Origin: Sphingomonas kyeonggiensis
GTDB taxonomy: Bacteria; Pseudomonadota; Alphaproteobacteria; Sphingomonadales; Sphingomonadaceae
DNA: 64,000 nt
Reading direction: 5' to 3'
Assembly (NCBI RefSeq): GCF_014196745.1
Contig: NZ_JACIEH010000003.1
Coordinates: 558,001 to 622,000 of the forward strand
Under the pieces are notes generated by a model. That model saw nothing but the letters and a program-made list of their open reading frames with translations. It did no database searches and had not been told where the DNA came from. Below are positions 33,783-41,701 of this stretch, piece after piece; the stretch's first letter is position 1; the number at the start of each line of letters is the position of its first letter. A program made the position numbers and the translations under genes.

Positions 33783-36674
33783 ATGCAAAACGAGTCGCTG
33801 CGACAAGTATCGGCTGATGGTGCGCAACGCCGCGACATCACGGTATTATTCGTGGACCTTGCAGGCTCCACCGAACTGGCTCGGTCCATGGATCCGGAAG
33901 CTTGTCATCGGTTGCTGAGCGCGTTCCTCGAACATTGTGCGGTGAGCATTTCCAACGCCGGGGGGCATGTCGCCCGCTTCATGGGCGATGGCGTGCTTGC
34001 CTATTTCGGCTTTCCGCAGGTCCGCGAAGACGATGCGCAACGTGCCGTCTCGGCGGCGCTGGCAATACGGGATGGCTGCCCGAGACTCGGCGACTTGGTA
34101 AGTGCACGCTCCGGGATCGCAAGTGGAAGCGTGATACTGGGGGCGGCGATTGGCTCCGCGGAGGCTCGCGAGGTGCCGGTGTTCGGCGATGCCGCCAACC
34201 TGGCGGCGCGCCTTCAGGCGGCTGCGCAGCCAGGCCATATCCTTGTGGCGCAGGGCGTGGCCGAGCGGACAGGTGCATGCTTTTCGTTCAAGCGATCGCC
34301 ACCTCTTGTGCTGAAGGGCTTTCCCGAGCTCAGCCATGGCTGGGAGGTGTTGGGCCGGAAGCGTTCCGGTCGCGTCACAGATGGCGGTGGCGCGCCGGAG
34401 GGGCCGATCATCGGGCGGGAAGACGAGCAGGCCCGGCTCGTTGCCGCCTGGCAAGCGGCCCGTGAAGGCCATGGCGGGGCGTGCCTGATCGAAGGACAGG
34501 CCGGGGTCGGCAAGACACGGCTGGTGGCAGAGCTTGCAAGCCACCTTCTTCCCGAGGTCCATGCCCATGTGGTCGCGGCAGACTCGTTGCGGACGCAGGC
34601 GCCGCTCGGTCTGATCTCGCGTCTCCTCGAACAGCTCTCCCGGGATCATTCCGGCGACTTGCTCCCACCGCATTGGAACGCGGAGGGCGAAGAGGCCGCG
34701 CGGGACAATGTGATCGCGCGGACCATAGTCGATTCGATTGGCGGGCCTGCGATCCTCATTCTGGAGGACTTGCACTGGGCTGACCCCTCGTCGCGCGAGG
34801 TGCTCGACGCGATGGTCCTCGAAGTTGTCGAGCGACCTGTCCTGATTGTCGCAACGTCTCGCCTGGAAACGGGAGGGGCGCCAGGGGCGGGCTGGCAGCG
34901 AATTCCGCTGGAGCCACTCGGTCCAGACCAGACGGCCGAGCTCGTCGGCGGGCTGGCGCGTGGGGGGCTGTCCGCGAACGATGTGCAACATGTCATCCTT
35001 CGGTCCGGAGGCGTTCCGCTTTTTGCGCGAGAGTTGGTGCGGCTTCTGTCTGATGCGGGCCGGCGGCCGGATGTTCGCTCGGTTCCCGAGACCCTGGCTG
35101 GACTATTGCTCGCCCGCCTGACTGCCCTGGGCCCCTCGATGGCGCTGGCCCAATGCGCCGCCGTCCTGGGTGTGGAAGCGCCTGTTTCCACCATCTCCGC
35201 GCTGGCGGGACGCAGGGGCGTGGATTTGGCCGCCGGCCTGACGGCGCTCGAGCGCGAACGGGTGGCGACCATCTCCGGATCGCCGCCTACACTGCGTTTC
35301 ACCCATGCGCTGTTTCGTGAAGCCGCGCTGGAGACCCTATTGGCCGACGACAGTCGGGCGCTTCACCGTGACGCCGCCGATATCCTTGAGGATGATCCGG
35401 AGGGTGTTCCGGATGCCGTGCTGGCGGAATTCTGGGAAAGGGCGGGAGAAGGGGATAGGGCGCTTCGGGCCCTGGATCGCGCCGTCGCTGCCGCGCGGGA
35501 GCGACGCGCGTGGCCCGAGGTGCGCCATCTGACGGAATGGTGCCTCGCGCTCCTGCGTCAGGTTCCACTGGAACGTCAGGATATTCAACTCGAACTGAAA
35601 ACGCGGAACCTTCACGCCGAGGCGCTCCAGATCACTACCGGTTATTCTTCCCCCGCGACGCGTGCCGCTGCTGCCGAGGCACAACGGACTGCCAGGCGAG
35701 TTGGTGAAATCTATCAGTCGATGTTGGGCGTGGCGGGGCAGTGGATGGCTGCCTCGAGCGCGGGAGACTATCGAAAGGCCCAGACCATCGCGGCCGAATG
35801 CATGTCCCTTGCCCGTCTTCACGGTGGCGCTGATGCGCTTGCTGCCGGGCATATGGTCGAAATGACCACGCGCTATCGCGTTGGCGATCTGATCGGCGCC
35901 GAGGCGAGCTTTGTCTCGGGGCAAGGCTTCTTCGACGCCGAGCCCTTTTTGGCGCGCGCCGGCGCGATCCCGCAGACCTTCGGAAACGCAGCCCTGGTCG
36001 CGGTGCTCCTCGGCGACAGCGTCGCGGCGCGGCGGCGCTGTGCCCATGCGCTACGGGCATCTCGACGTCAGCCAAGCCCGTACGATCGATGCTTCGCTGC
36101 GTATATGGTGGCGATGGTGGAAATCCTGCTCGGCGCCGACAGGCGAGCGGCGGGGCTTGGCGAAACAGCGTTGCGCCTGGCCGGCACGCTCGGCTTTCCT
36201 CAGTTTGCGGCGACCGCCAGCATCGTGCTTGGCCGGGCCCGCGCAGGCTATGGCGATGTGGCATCCGGCATGGTCTTGCTGCGCCAGGGCCTGCAGGGCA
36301 TGGCGGAAGCGCATGCACGAAATGCCCAGACGCTCTATCTCACCTGGTTTGGCGAGGCGGCATTGTTGGGCGGAGATCTCGATGCCGCGATCGAGGCCAC
36401 TCGCTCGGCGCTCGGGATCAATCCGGACGAGCTGTTCTACCGCCCGGAAGCGCTGCGTGTTCGTGCGCTCGCCCTGCTCGGGCAGGGTCTGGAGGAGGAG
36501 GCGCGGAACGCATTGGGGGAGGGGCTGGCGCTGGCTCGCGCGATGCATGCGCCCTGGTTCCTCAATCGGATGCGGCCGCTCGTCGGGCGCCTGGGTTTGA
36601 GTGATCAGGAAATGCGGACAAGCTCTCCTTCGACCACTTCCATGGCGGTCTCTCTCGTCGACCCTCCGGTTTGA
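33783..36674 (+). CDS. Class III adenylate/guanylate cyclase fused to AAA ATPase and TPR-like region
   Basis: This 963-residue protein has a cyclase domain at about residues 15-190 with metal-binding Asp25 (FVDLAGST) and Asp69 (FMGDG) and transition-state residues Asn139 and Arg143 (GDAANLAARLQ). All are present, so it should be active. Next comes an NTPase of the signalling STAND/AAA type with Walker A GQAGVGKT (238-245) and Walker B LILEDLHWAD (about 325-334), then 500 residues of helical TPR-like repeats. It is cytoplasmic. A TTGACG at 33736 may be its -35. Its 3' end overlaps the convergent gene by 70 bases. It probably makes cAMP in response to a protein or ligand signal. Confidence 0.9.
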   Translation: MQNESLRQVSADGAQRRDITVLFVDLAGSTELARSMDPEACHRLLSAFLEHCAVSISNAGGHVARFMGDGVLAYFGFPQVREDDAQRAVSAALAIRDGCPRLGDLVSARSGIASGSVILGAAIGSAEAREVPVFGDAANLAARLQAAAQPGHILVAQGVAERTGACFSFKRSPPLVLKGFPELSHGWEVLGRKRSGRVTDGGGAPEGPIIGREDEQARLVAAWQAAREGHGGACLIEGQAGVGKTRLVAELASHLLPEVHAHVVAADSLRTQAPLGLISRLLEQLSRDHSGDLLPPHWNAEGEEAARDNVIARTIVDSIGGPAILILEDLHWADPSSREVLDAMVLEVVERPVLIVATSRLETGGAPGAGWQRIPLEPLGPDQTAELVGGLARGGLSANDVQHVILRSGGVPLFARELVRLLSDAGRRPDVRSVPETLAGLLLARLTALGPSMALAQCAAVLGVEAPVSTISALAGRRGVDLAAGLTALERERVATISGSPPTLRFTHALFREAALETLLADDSRALHRDAADILEDDPEGVPDAVLAEFWERAGEGDRALRALDRAVAAARERRAWPEVRHLTEWCLALLRQVPLERQDIQLELKTRNLHAEALQITTGYSSPATRAAAAEAQRTARRVGEIYQSMLGVAGQWMAASSAGDYRKAQTIAAECMSLARLHGGADALAAGHMVEMTTRYRVGDLIGAEASFVSGQGFFDAEPFLARAGAIPQTFGNAALVAVLLGDSVAARRRCAHALRASRRQPSPYDRCFAAYMVAMVEILLGADRRAAGLGETALRLAGTLGFPQFAATASIVLGRARAGYGDVASGMVLLRQGLQGMAEAHARNAQTLYLTWFGEAALLGGDLDAAIEATRSALGINPDELFYRPEALRVRALALLGQGLEEEARNALGEGLALARAMHAPWFLNRMRPLVGRLGLSDQEMRTSSPSTTSMAVSLVDPPV

Positions 36675-37039
36675 ACCTCGGCGTCAGCCTTTGATATCAG
36701 CCAGTAGCGATCCAGTGCGGCCGCCCTGACGAACGCGAAGTCGCTTCGCAGTATCTGGGCGTCGTCGGCCGCGACGCCCTCCTGAACGAATTTCAGACTG
36801 GCGGATCCAATCTGGCCGGTGGTGCCGGGGCTGAAGCTGCCGGTCACTGCGAACTGCCAGTGCTTGGGGGGCTCTGCACCGCCGCTCATCCGCACATGGG
36901 TCGAATGATGATGGCCGTTTACTTGCCCCTTCGTGACTTCGAGCCACCCCAGTCCCACGAGGAAATTCCCGAGCAAAGCAGCGTCCTGGGAGAATCCGCT
37001 GAACTTGTAAGTATAGATTCCATCCGAAACCGTGCTCAT
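36605..37039 (-). CDS. Protein of unknown function, 144 residues
   Basis: No family is recognised. The sequence (YTYKFSGFSQDAALLGNFLVGLGW, GQVNGHHHSTHVRMSGGAEPP, LKFVQEGVAADDAQILRSDFAFV) looks soluble with mixed alpha/beta content and no signal peptide. A GGGAGC site lies 7 bases before the ATG at 37039. It overlaps the end of the cyclase gene on the opposite strand by 70 bases, which may let the two transcripts interfere. It is divergent from the 88-residue gene at 37105. Confidence 0.65.
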   Translation of the reverse strand: MSTVSDGIYTYKFSGFSQDAALLGNFLVGLGWLEVTKGQVNGHHHSTHVRMSGGAEPPKHWQFAVTGSFSPGTTGQIGSASLKFVQEGVAADDAQILRSDFAFVRAAALDRYWLISKADAEVQTGGSTRETAMEVVEGELVRIS

Positions 37040-37104
37040 CGCATTCGCTCCCGCCGTATTAACCATGTTATTATCGGCGAGCTTTGAGAGCAATGGGGGA
37101 ATCC

Positions 37105-37371
37105 ATGGATAAACGCGAATACCTCTTTCGTGCGCGCATCTCGGATCAAGTGTCGAGGATGCTTTGCGCCAGCCCCGTCATAAAACAGATGACGCCTAGG
37201 CAAGTGGCAACGATGCACGTCTTCAAGCACGAGGTGCTCACGGCGTTTCACCGCGTCTACACCGAAGTGCCGGCCAAGTTCGCTGACCCGCTGCTGGATA
37301 AATTTCTCAAGAATTTGCGGGCCGTGCTCCGGGACGATCAGGTTCCCGTGGAAGATGATGAGACGCCCTAA
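37105..37371 (+). CDS. Small protein of unknown function, 88 residues
   Basis: The protein (MDKREYLFRARISDQVSRML..., KHEVLTAFHRVYTEVPAKFADPLLDKFLKNLRAVL) is predicted to be mostly helical and soluble. The ATG at 37105 has GGGGGA 5 bases upstream; in-frame ATG/TTG starts at 37093 and 37084 are weaker. Its last 4 bases overlap the stop of the convergent Crp-type gene. It is not recognised as a known family. Confidence 0.6.
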   Translation: MDKREYLFRARISDQVSRMLCASPVIKQMTPRQVATMHVFKHEVLTAFHRVYTEVPAKFADPLLDKFLKNLRAVLRDDQVPVEDDETP

Positions 37372-38096
37372 ACGGGGGGCTGCGCAGGCGTGTCCAGTCG
37401 CGTCGCCAGAGACAAGGGATAGCCCAGCTCGACCTCGACCAGCTTCGTGAGCCGGGCGATATCGAGTTCGATCCACTTGCGGCCGCGCCGTAGCACGCCT
37501 GCGTCGCTCAGTTGCGCAAGTTCACGTGAGACCGCCTCGCGCTGACTTCCTATGCGCTGCGCAAGCGCTTCGTGCGTGGGCGCGGGCTCGAGTTGAACGC
37601 GATCTCCTGTGCGCGGAGCCGTGCCTGCCAGGCGCAGCAATTCGCAGTGGAGGCGACCACGCGCGGCGAGCGCGCTCAGCTCGAAGATCTTGTCGGTCAG
37701 GCGCCGCACCTCTCTGCCTAGACGGTTCATGAACCAGCTGCTTGCCTCGGGAATCTCGGAGACGGCCGCGAGGAAGATTTCGGCCGGTATGCTTGCGAGC
37801 TTGCTATCCGAGGTCGCAATGACATTGGCCGATCGAGGTTGCCGGTCGAGCGCCGAGAGGTCCCCGAAAATGGCACCGGGCCCCAGGTCGCGAACGACCA
37901 CATCCGCACCGTCTCGCGCCGTGATGGAGACTTCGAAGCCGCCGCTCAGGATGAAATAGACATCGTTTGCCAAACTGCTGTGGCCGACGACGATCTGGCC
38001 CGCTTTGACGCGCATCGTCCTGGCTCTCGAGAGAACCCTGTCGAGCAGGGCTGCCGGAGGTCCATCGTCAGCGCCTGGTGGGCCATCACTTGCCAT
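37368..38096 (-). CDS. Crp/Fnr-family transcriptional regulator
   Basis: This 242-residue protein has an N-terminal cyclic-nucleotide-binding-type barrel (VKAGQIVVGHSSLANDVYFILSGGFEVSI, GAIFGDLSALDRQPRSANV) and a C-terminal helix-turn-helix (THEALAQRIGSQREAVSRELAQLSDAGVLRR). The phosphate-binding segment reads FGDLSALDRQPRSA, where classic cAMP receptors have FGE, so ligand binding is plausible but unproven. No Fnr-type Cys cluster is present. The ATG at 38096 is preferred to a GTG at 38117. It lies near the cyclase gene, which suggests but does not prove a cAMP link. Confidence 0.88.
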   Translation of the reverse strand: MASDGPPGADDGPPAALLDRVLSRARTMRVKAGQIVVGHSSLANDVYFILSGGFEVSITARDGADVVVRDLGPGAIFGDLSALDRQPRSANVIATSDSKLASIPAEIFLAAVSEIPEASSWFMNRLGREVRRLTDKIFELSALAARGRLHCELLRLAGTAPRTGDRVQLEPAPTHEALAQRIGSQREAVSRELAQLSDAGVLRRGRKWIELDIARLTKLVEVELGYPLSLATRLDTPAQPPV

Positions 38097-38370
38097 TGCC
38101 GAGCCTTGGCCCCCCACGGTTCGCGTCGTGACGCGGCGGCTTCCCCTCTCCAGGTGATAAAAATCACCTTCGTCGCGTGCAAGCCAGCACCGAAACCATT
38201 TTGGTTACGACGCACAGATCCTCCTGCAAGGCCGACGCCCGTCGGTTTGCCCGGAAGGGGGACTCCGTCGGATCAGGCTGCGTAGGGAGCCCGTGCCGAC
38301 GCGATGCATCTCTCCGATGGATGACGAAACGCGACGCCGCAAGCCGGCAGTCAGCCAGAAGGAGACCGAT

Positions 38371-39696
38371 ATGCGTTGCCTTATTGTCGCGCCGGTACTC
38401 GCCCTTGCGGCGGTCCCCGGCACAGCTCATGCCCAGCTCGCAGAGATCGCAGCCGGAGCCACGATGGGCTCGATCATCGACCAGCTCGAAGGGTCGGTGA
38501 AGAATATCATCAACCACGCCGATGATGCCGTCAGCAACAACAGCTTCCGCATCCGGCAGCAGGGCGAGGTGCTGCTCGGGCAGCTGAATGCGATGGTCGC
38601 CGACCAGCGCGACAAGACCTTCGCGCAGCTGAATGAGAGCCAGAAGCAGGCCTTTCTCGGAATCCGCAACAGTATCGCGCAGCTCAGCCAGCTCGAGCGC
38701 GTGACCGCGAGGGACATCCAGCGGACCACGAACACCGTCGGAACGGCCATGGCCAATCTTCCGTTCGGCAAATCGACGCCGCGCGTGATCGAATATGGCC
38801 CGACCTATGTCCTGGGGAAGCCGGCAGGTGGCCCTGCGGCACGACAGGTCGTCTCGGTGTCGGGCATCGCGCTTGGGGAGGGGGTGCCTCAGTTGAAGAT
38901 GCAGGGCGTGCAATGCCAGCCGCTCGCCAAGACCGAGATCTCGCTCAAATTCTCGTGCCCTGGTGCCTGGTCCGCCGATGCGGAAGTGAAGGCCGCGAGC
39001 GGAGAGCTGCAGGTCTATCAGAAGCCTGGTTTCTGGCGGGGTCTGTTCGGCGCGAAGGCCAAGCCGCGCGCCTATAAGCTCTCCGTATTCGTCGTGCCGC
39101 CGGAACTGGGCAAGTACGACCTGTCGGTGATCCGCAAGGTGCTTGGCCAGGAGCAGAACTCCCGCAGCCAGGATTTCCGCGCGGAGAATGGCCATTGCGA
39201 TGATGACCGTGAGATACTCTTTCCGTTCAATACGACGCCTGGCTGGTCGATTGATCCGGCGTCGATCCGTGCCGATTGTGACAAGTCCAGTCGATCGAGT
39301 TGCTCAGGTCTGCGCAATGTGACGGCCACTAGCTTCGGGTACTTTGGAGTGGTTCGGAATAGCGGTGACTGCGCTCCGAAGATCTTTGGGCACCGTGCTT
39401 ATGTCGATGCGAGGGGAAATGTGCGTGGGCGCATTACCTGGACTGAAGTGCGTCAGGTCGAAAGGATCGTGACGGAACCGGTCGGTCATGGCGGCCTTGA
39501 ATGGGCGAAGGCCGTGCAATTGCCGCTTCCGGATGGCGTCCAGCGGATCAGCCTCACCGTCAACCAGCTCGACGGCAAGCGGACCATCGTGACGGGGGAC
39601 GACGCGACCCAGCGCTGGTATGCGGTGCAGTCCGATCCCGTGAACCGGTTCGTCCTCGTCAGTCCCCGCACGCTCGACGAGGCTATGGCGGACTAA
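38371..39696 (+). CDS. Secreted protein of unknown function, 441 residues
   Basis: The protein begins with a signal peptide (MRCLIVAPVLALAAVPGTAHA). An early helical region with a coiled-coil flavour (IRQQGEVLLGQLNAMVADQRDKTFAQLNESQKQAFL, about residues 45-110) follows, then a long beta-rich part with scattered Cys (VQCQPL, FSCPGAW, GHCDDD, RADCDKSSRSSCSG, GDCAPK), which could form disulphides in the periplasm. An AAGGAGA site fixes the ATG at 38371. No family is recognised. It is divergent from the Crp gene. Confidence 0.72.
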   Translation: MRCLIVAPVLALAAVPGTAHAQLAEIAAGATMGSIIDQLEGSVKNIINHADDAVSNNSFRIRQQGEVLLGQLNAMVADQRDKTFAQLNESQKQAFLGIRNSIAQLSQLERVTARDIQRTTNTVGTAMANLPFGKSTPRVIEYGPTYVLGKPAGGPAARQVVSVSGIALGEGVPQLKMQGVQCQPLAKTEISLKFSCPGAWSADAEVKAASGELQVYQKPGFWRGLFGAKAKPRAYKLSVFVVPPELGKYDLSVIRKVLGQEQNSRSQDFRAENGHCDDDREILFPFNTTPGWSIDPASIRADCDKSSRSSCSGLRNVTATSFGYFGVVRNSGDCAPKIFGHRAYVDARGNVRGRITWTEVRQVERIVTEPVGHGGLEWAKAVQLPLPDGVQRISLTVNQLDGKRTIVTGDDATQRWYAVQSDPVNRFVLVSPRTLDEAMAD

Positions 39697-39704
39697 GGGG
39701 TGCA

Positions 39705-39739
39705 CCCACTCGGCGCCGGAGTACCCGGCGCCGAGTGGG
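39705..39739 (+). terminator. Perfect 15-bp hairpin
   Basis: CCCACTCGGCGCCGG and its exact complement are separated by a 5-base loop, 9 bases after the stop of the secreted protein gene. There is no T-run, so it may work as a bidirectional or Rho-assisted terminator or as an mRNA stabiliser. Confidence 0.55.
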
Positions 39740-39908
39740 CGGGTTCGCTTCGAGTGGATCGCTCCGTAGGATGTCCGTTGATGCGGCGGCACGCGGAATG
39801 GTGATCCGGTTTGCCGACTTCATTTTCAATTTTCACGGGACACAGCCCCAAGTATTATACAAGCCGGCAAGGGAGTGCCCCACATCGCTCTCCGGAAGGA
39901 GATGACCC

Positions 39909-40316
39909 ATGTTACGCAAGACCATTCTCGCCTGCGCAATGCCCGCGCTGTTCCTCGCCAATGCTGCCTCGGCCCAGCAATCGGGCCCGACGCCCGGCCC
40001 GAAGTCGGGCGAACAGGCGACGATCCCGTTCTTCACCCGCAGCGACATCCGCACCTTCACCCCGACCGACAGCGGTGATGGCGTCTATATCCAGGATGCG
40101 CGGCGCAACTGGTACTATGCGTCCTTCTTCACGCGCTGCAACAACCTGCCCTGGTCGATCGGCGTCGGCTTCAAGACGTTTCCGGGCGCCTCGCAGATCG
40201 ATCGCGGCGACACGATCTTCGCCGGGCGCGAGCGCTGCCAGATATCCAGCATCGTCCATAGCGGCCCGCCGCCGGTGAAGCCCAAAAAGGCGAAGAAGGC
40301 CAAGTCGGGCGCCTGA
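39909..40316 (+). CDS. DUF6491-like secreted protein
   Basis: The 135-residue protein has a signal peptide (MLRKTILACAMPALFLANAASA) and a mature domain with IPFFTRSDIRTFTP, RNWYYASFFTRCNNLPWSI and RGDTIFAGRERCQISSI. This two-Cys layout is typical of DUF6491 proteins in Sphingomonads. It ends in a Lys/Pro-rich tail (PPPVKPKKAKKAKSGA). An AAGGAG site lies upstream of the ATG. Function is unknown; the two Cys probably form a disulphide. A GC-rich hairpin lies between it and truB. Confidence 0.78.
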   Translation: MLRKTILACAMPALFLANAASAQQSGPTPGPKSGEQATIPFFTRSDIRTFTPTDSGDGVYIQDARRNWYYASFFTRCNNLPWSIGVGFKTFPGASQIDRGDTIFAGRERCQISSIVHSGPPPVKPKKAKKAKSGA

Positions 40317-40355
40317 TGCTGGCTCCGGCGGCCGGCCTCGGCTAGGGGCCGCCGG

Positions 40356-41237
40356 ATGCACGGCTGGATCATCCTCGACAAACCCCTGGGCCTGGGCTCG
40401 ACGCAAGGCGTGAGCGCGGTCAAGCGCGCGCTGCGCGACGGCAAGTACGGCAAGTTCAAGGTCGGCCATGGCGGCACGCTCGATCCGCTGGCGACCGGCG
40501 TGCTGCCGATCGCGCTGGGCGAAGCGACCAAGCTGGCCGGGCGGATGCTCGACAGCGACAAGGTGTACGACTTCACGATCGGCTTCGGCGTGGAGACCGA
40601 CACGCTCGATCTGGAGGGCAAGGAGATCGCCGCGTCGGACGTGCGCCCCACGCTCGCGCAGATCGAGGCGGTGCTGCCGCGCTTCACCGGTCCGATCGAG
40701 CAGGTGCCGCCCGCCTATTCGGCGCTGAAGGTCGATGGCGAGCGCGCGTACGACCTGGCGCGAGCCGGGGAAGAGGTGAAGCTGGCCAGCCGATCGGTCA
40801 CGATCCACGCGCTGACGATCGAGGGCAGTGATGCGGACTCGGTCACCCTGCGCGCCCATGTCTCCAAGGGCACCTACATCCGCAGCCTCGCGCGCGACAT
40901 TGCGCAGGCGCTCGGCACCGTCGGCCATGTCACCATGCTGCGCCGGGTGAAGGCGGGCCCCTTCACCCTGGATTCCGCGATTTCGCTGGACAAACTGGAC
41001 GAAGCCGCTAAGGGCCGCACCCTTGAACAAATCCTCCTGCCATTGAGGGCGGGGCTGGACGACATCCCGGCTCTATCCCTCACCCCCGACCAGGCAGAGC
41101 TGCTCCGACAGGGGCGGGTTCTGGCCGGGATCGCCAAGGAAGACGGCCAATATTTCGCGTGCCTGGAGGATATTCCGATCGCGCTGGTGGAGGCTCTATC
41201 CGGTGAAATCCGGGTCGTCCGCGGCTTCAATATCTAA
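40356..41237 (+). CDS. truB: tRNA pseudouridine-55 synthase TruB
   Basis: TruB converts U55 of tRNA to pseudouridine. The 293-residue protein has the catalytic motif GHGGTLDPLATGVLPI with the Asp at about residue 43, the KVYDFTIGFGVETDTLD and QVPPAYSALKVDGERAYDLAR segments, VSKGTYIRSLARDIAQ, and a C-terminal PUA-like end. The length is standard. It starts the second part of the translation operon (truB-rpsO-pnp), separated here from rbfA. Confidence 0.96.
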   Translation: MHGWIILDKPLGLGSTQGVSAVKRALRDGKYGKFKVGHGGTLDPLATGVLPIALGEATKLAGRMLDSDKVYDFTIGFGVETDTLDLEGKEIAASDVRPTLAQIEAVLPRFTGPIEQVPPAYSALKVDGERAYDLARAGEEVKLASRSVTIHALTIEGSDADSVTLRAHVSKGTYIRSLARDIAQALGTVGHVTMLRRVKAGPFTLDSAISLDKLDEAAKGRTLEQILLPLRAGLDDIPALSLTPDQAELLRQGRVLAGIAKEDGQYFACLEDIPIALVEALSGEIRVVRGFNI

Positions 41238-41257
41238 GCGATGTCGAAGGAAAGACT

Positions 41258-41527
41258 ATGTCGATTTCTGCAGAGCGCAAGGAAGCGCTGATCAAGGAAC
41301 ATGCTCGCGGCGGCACCGACACCGGCAGCCCCGAAGTGCAGATCGCGATCCTCTCGGAGCGCATCTCGAACCTCACCGAGCACTTCAAGACGCACGCGAA
41401 GGACAACCATTCGCGCCGCGGCCTGCTCATGCTGGTCAACAAGCGTCGTAGCCTCCTCGACTATCTGAAGAAGAAGGACGAGGGTCGCTACACCGACCTG
41501 ATCGCGAAGCTCGGTCTTCGCAAGTAA
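41258..41527 (+). CDS. rpsO: 30S ribosomal protein S15
   Basis: This 89-residue protein is S15, a primary 16S-binding protein: SISAERKEALIKEHARGGTDTGSPEVQIA, HFKTHAKDNHSRRGLLMLVNKRRSLLDYLKK and a C-terminal LGLRK. It lies 20 bases after truB and is followed by a clear intrinsic terminator, then pnp, the usual arrangement. Confidence 0.97.
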   Translation: MSISAERKEALIKEHARGGTDTGSPEVQIAILSERISNLTEHFKTHAKDNHSRRGLLMLVNKRRSLLDYLKKKDEGRYTDLIAKLGLRK

Positions 41528-41533
41528 CCGGAA

Positions 41534-41557
41534 AGGCGGCCTTCGGGTCGCCTTTTT
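41534..41557 (+). terminator. Intrinsic terminator after rpsO
   Basis: Stem AGGCGGCC and GGTCGCCT (one G-T pair) with a TTCG tetraloop is followed by TTTTT. It lies 6 bases after the rpsO stop. As in other bacteria, read-through into pnp is likely to be partial. Confidence 0.85.
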
Positions 41558-41665
41558 GTCATCCCGGCACGCTAACGCCGGCGTCAGGCTCCCACGCAGC
41601 GGAGCAGACGGGGGATCGGCAATTCGGCCAGTCCCACGAGCCACGTACGGCTCTCTCCATAGGCC

Positions 41666-41686
41666 CCCGCTGCATCGGGCAGCGGG
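41666..41686 (+). promoter_or_regulatory. pnp leader hairpin
   Basis: CCCGCTGC-ATCGG-GCAGCGGG forms a perfect 8-bp stem in the leader just before the pnp ribosome site. In enterobacteria the pnp leader forms a stem cut by RNase III in autoregulation by PNPase. A similar role is possible here but not shown. Confidence 0.45.
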
Positions 41687-41701
41687 TGTGAAGGAAAAAC
41701 A

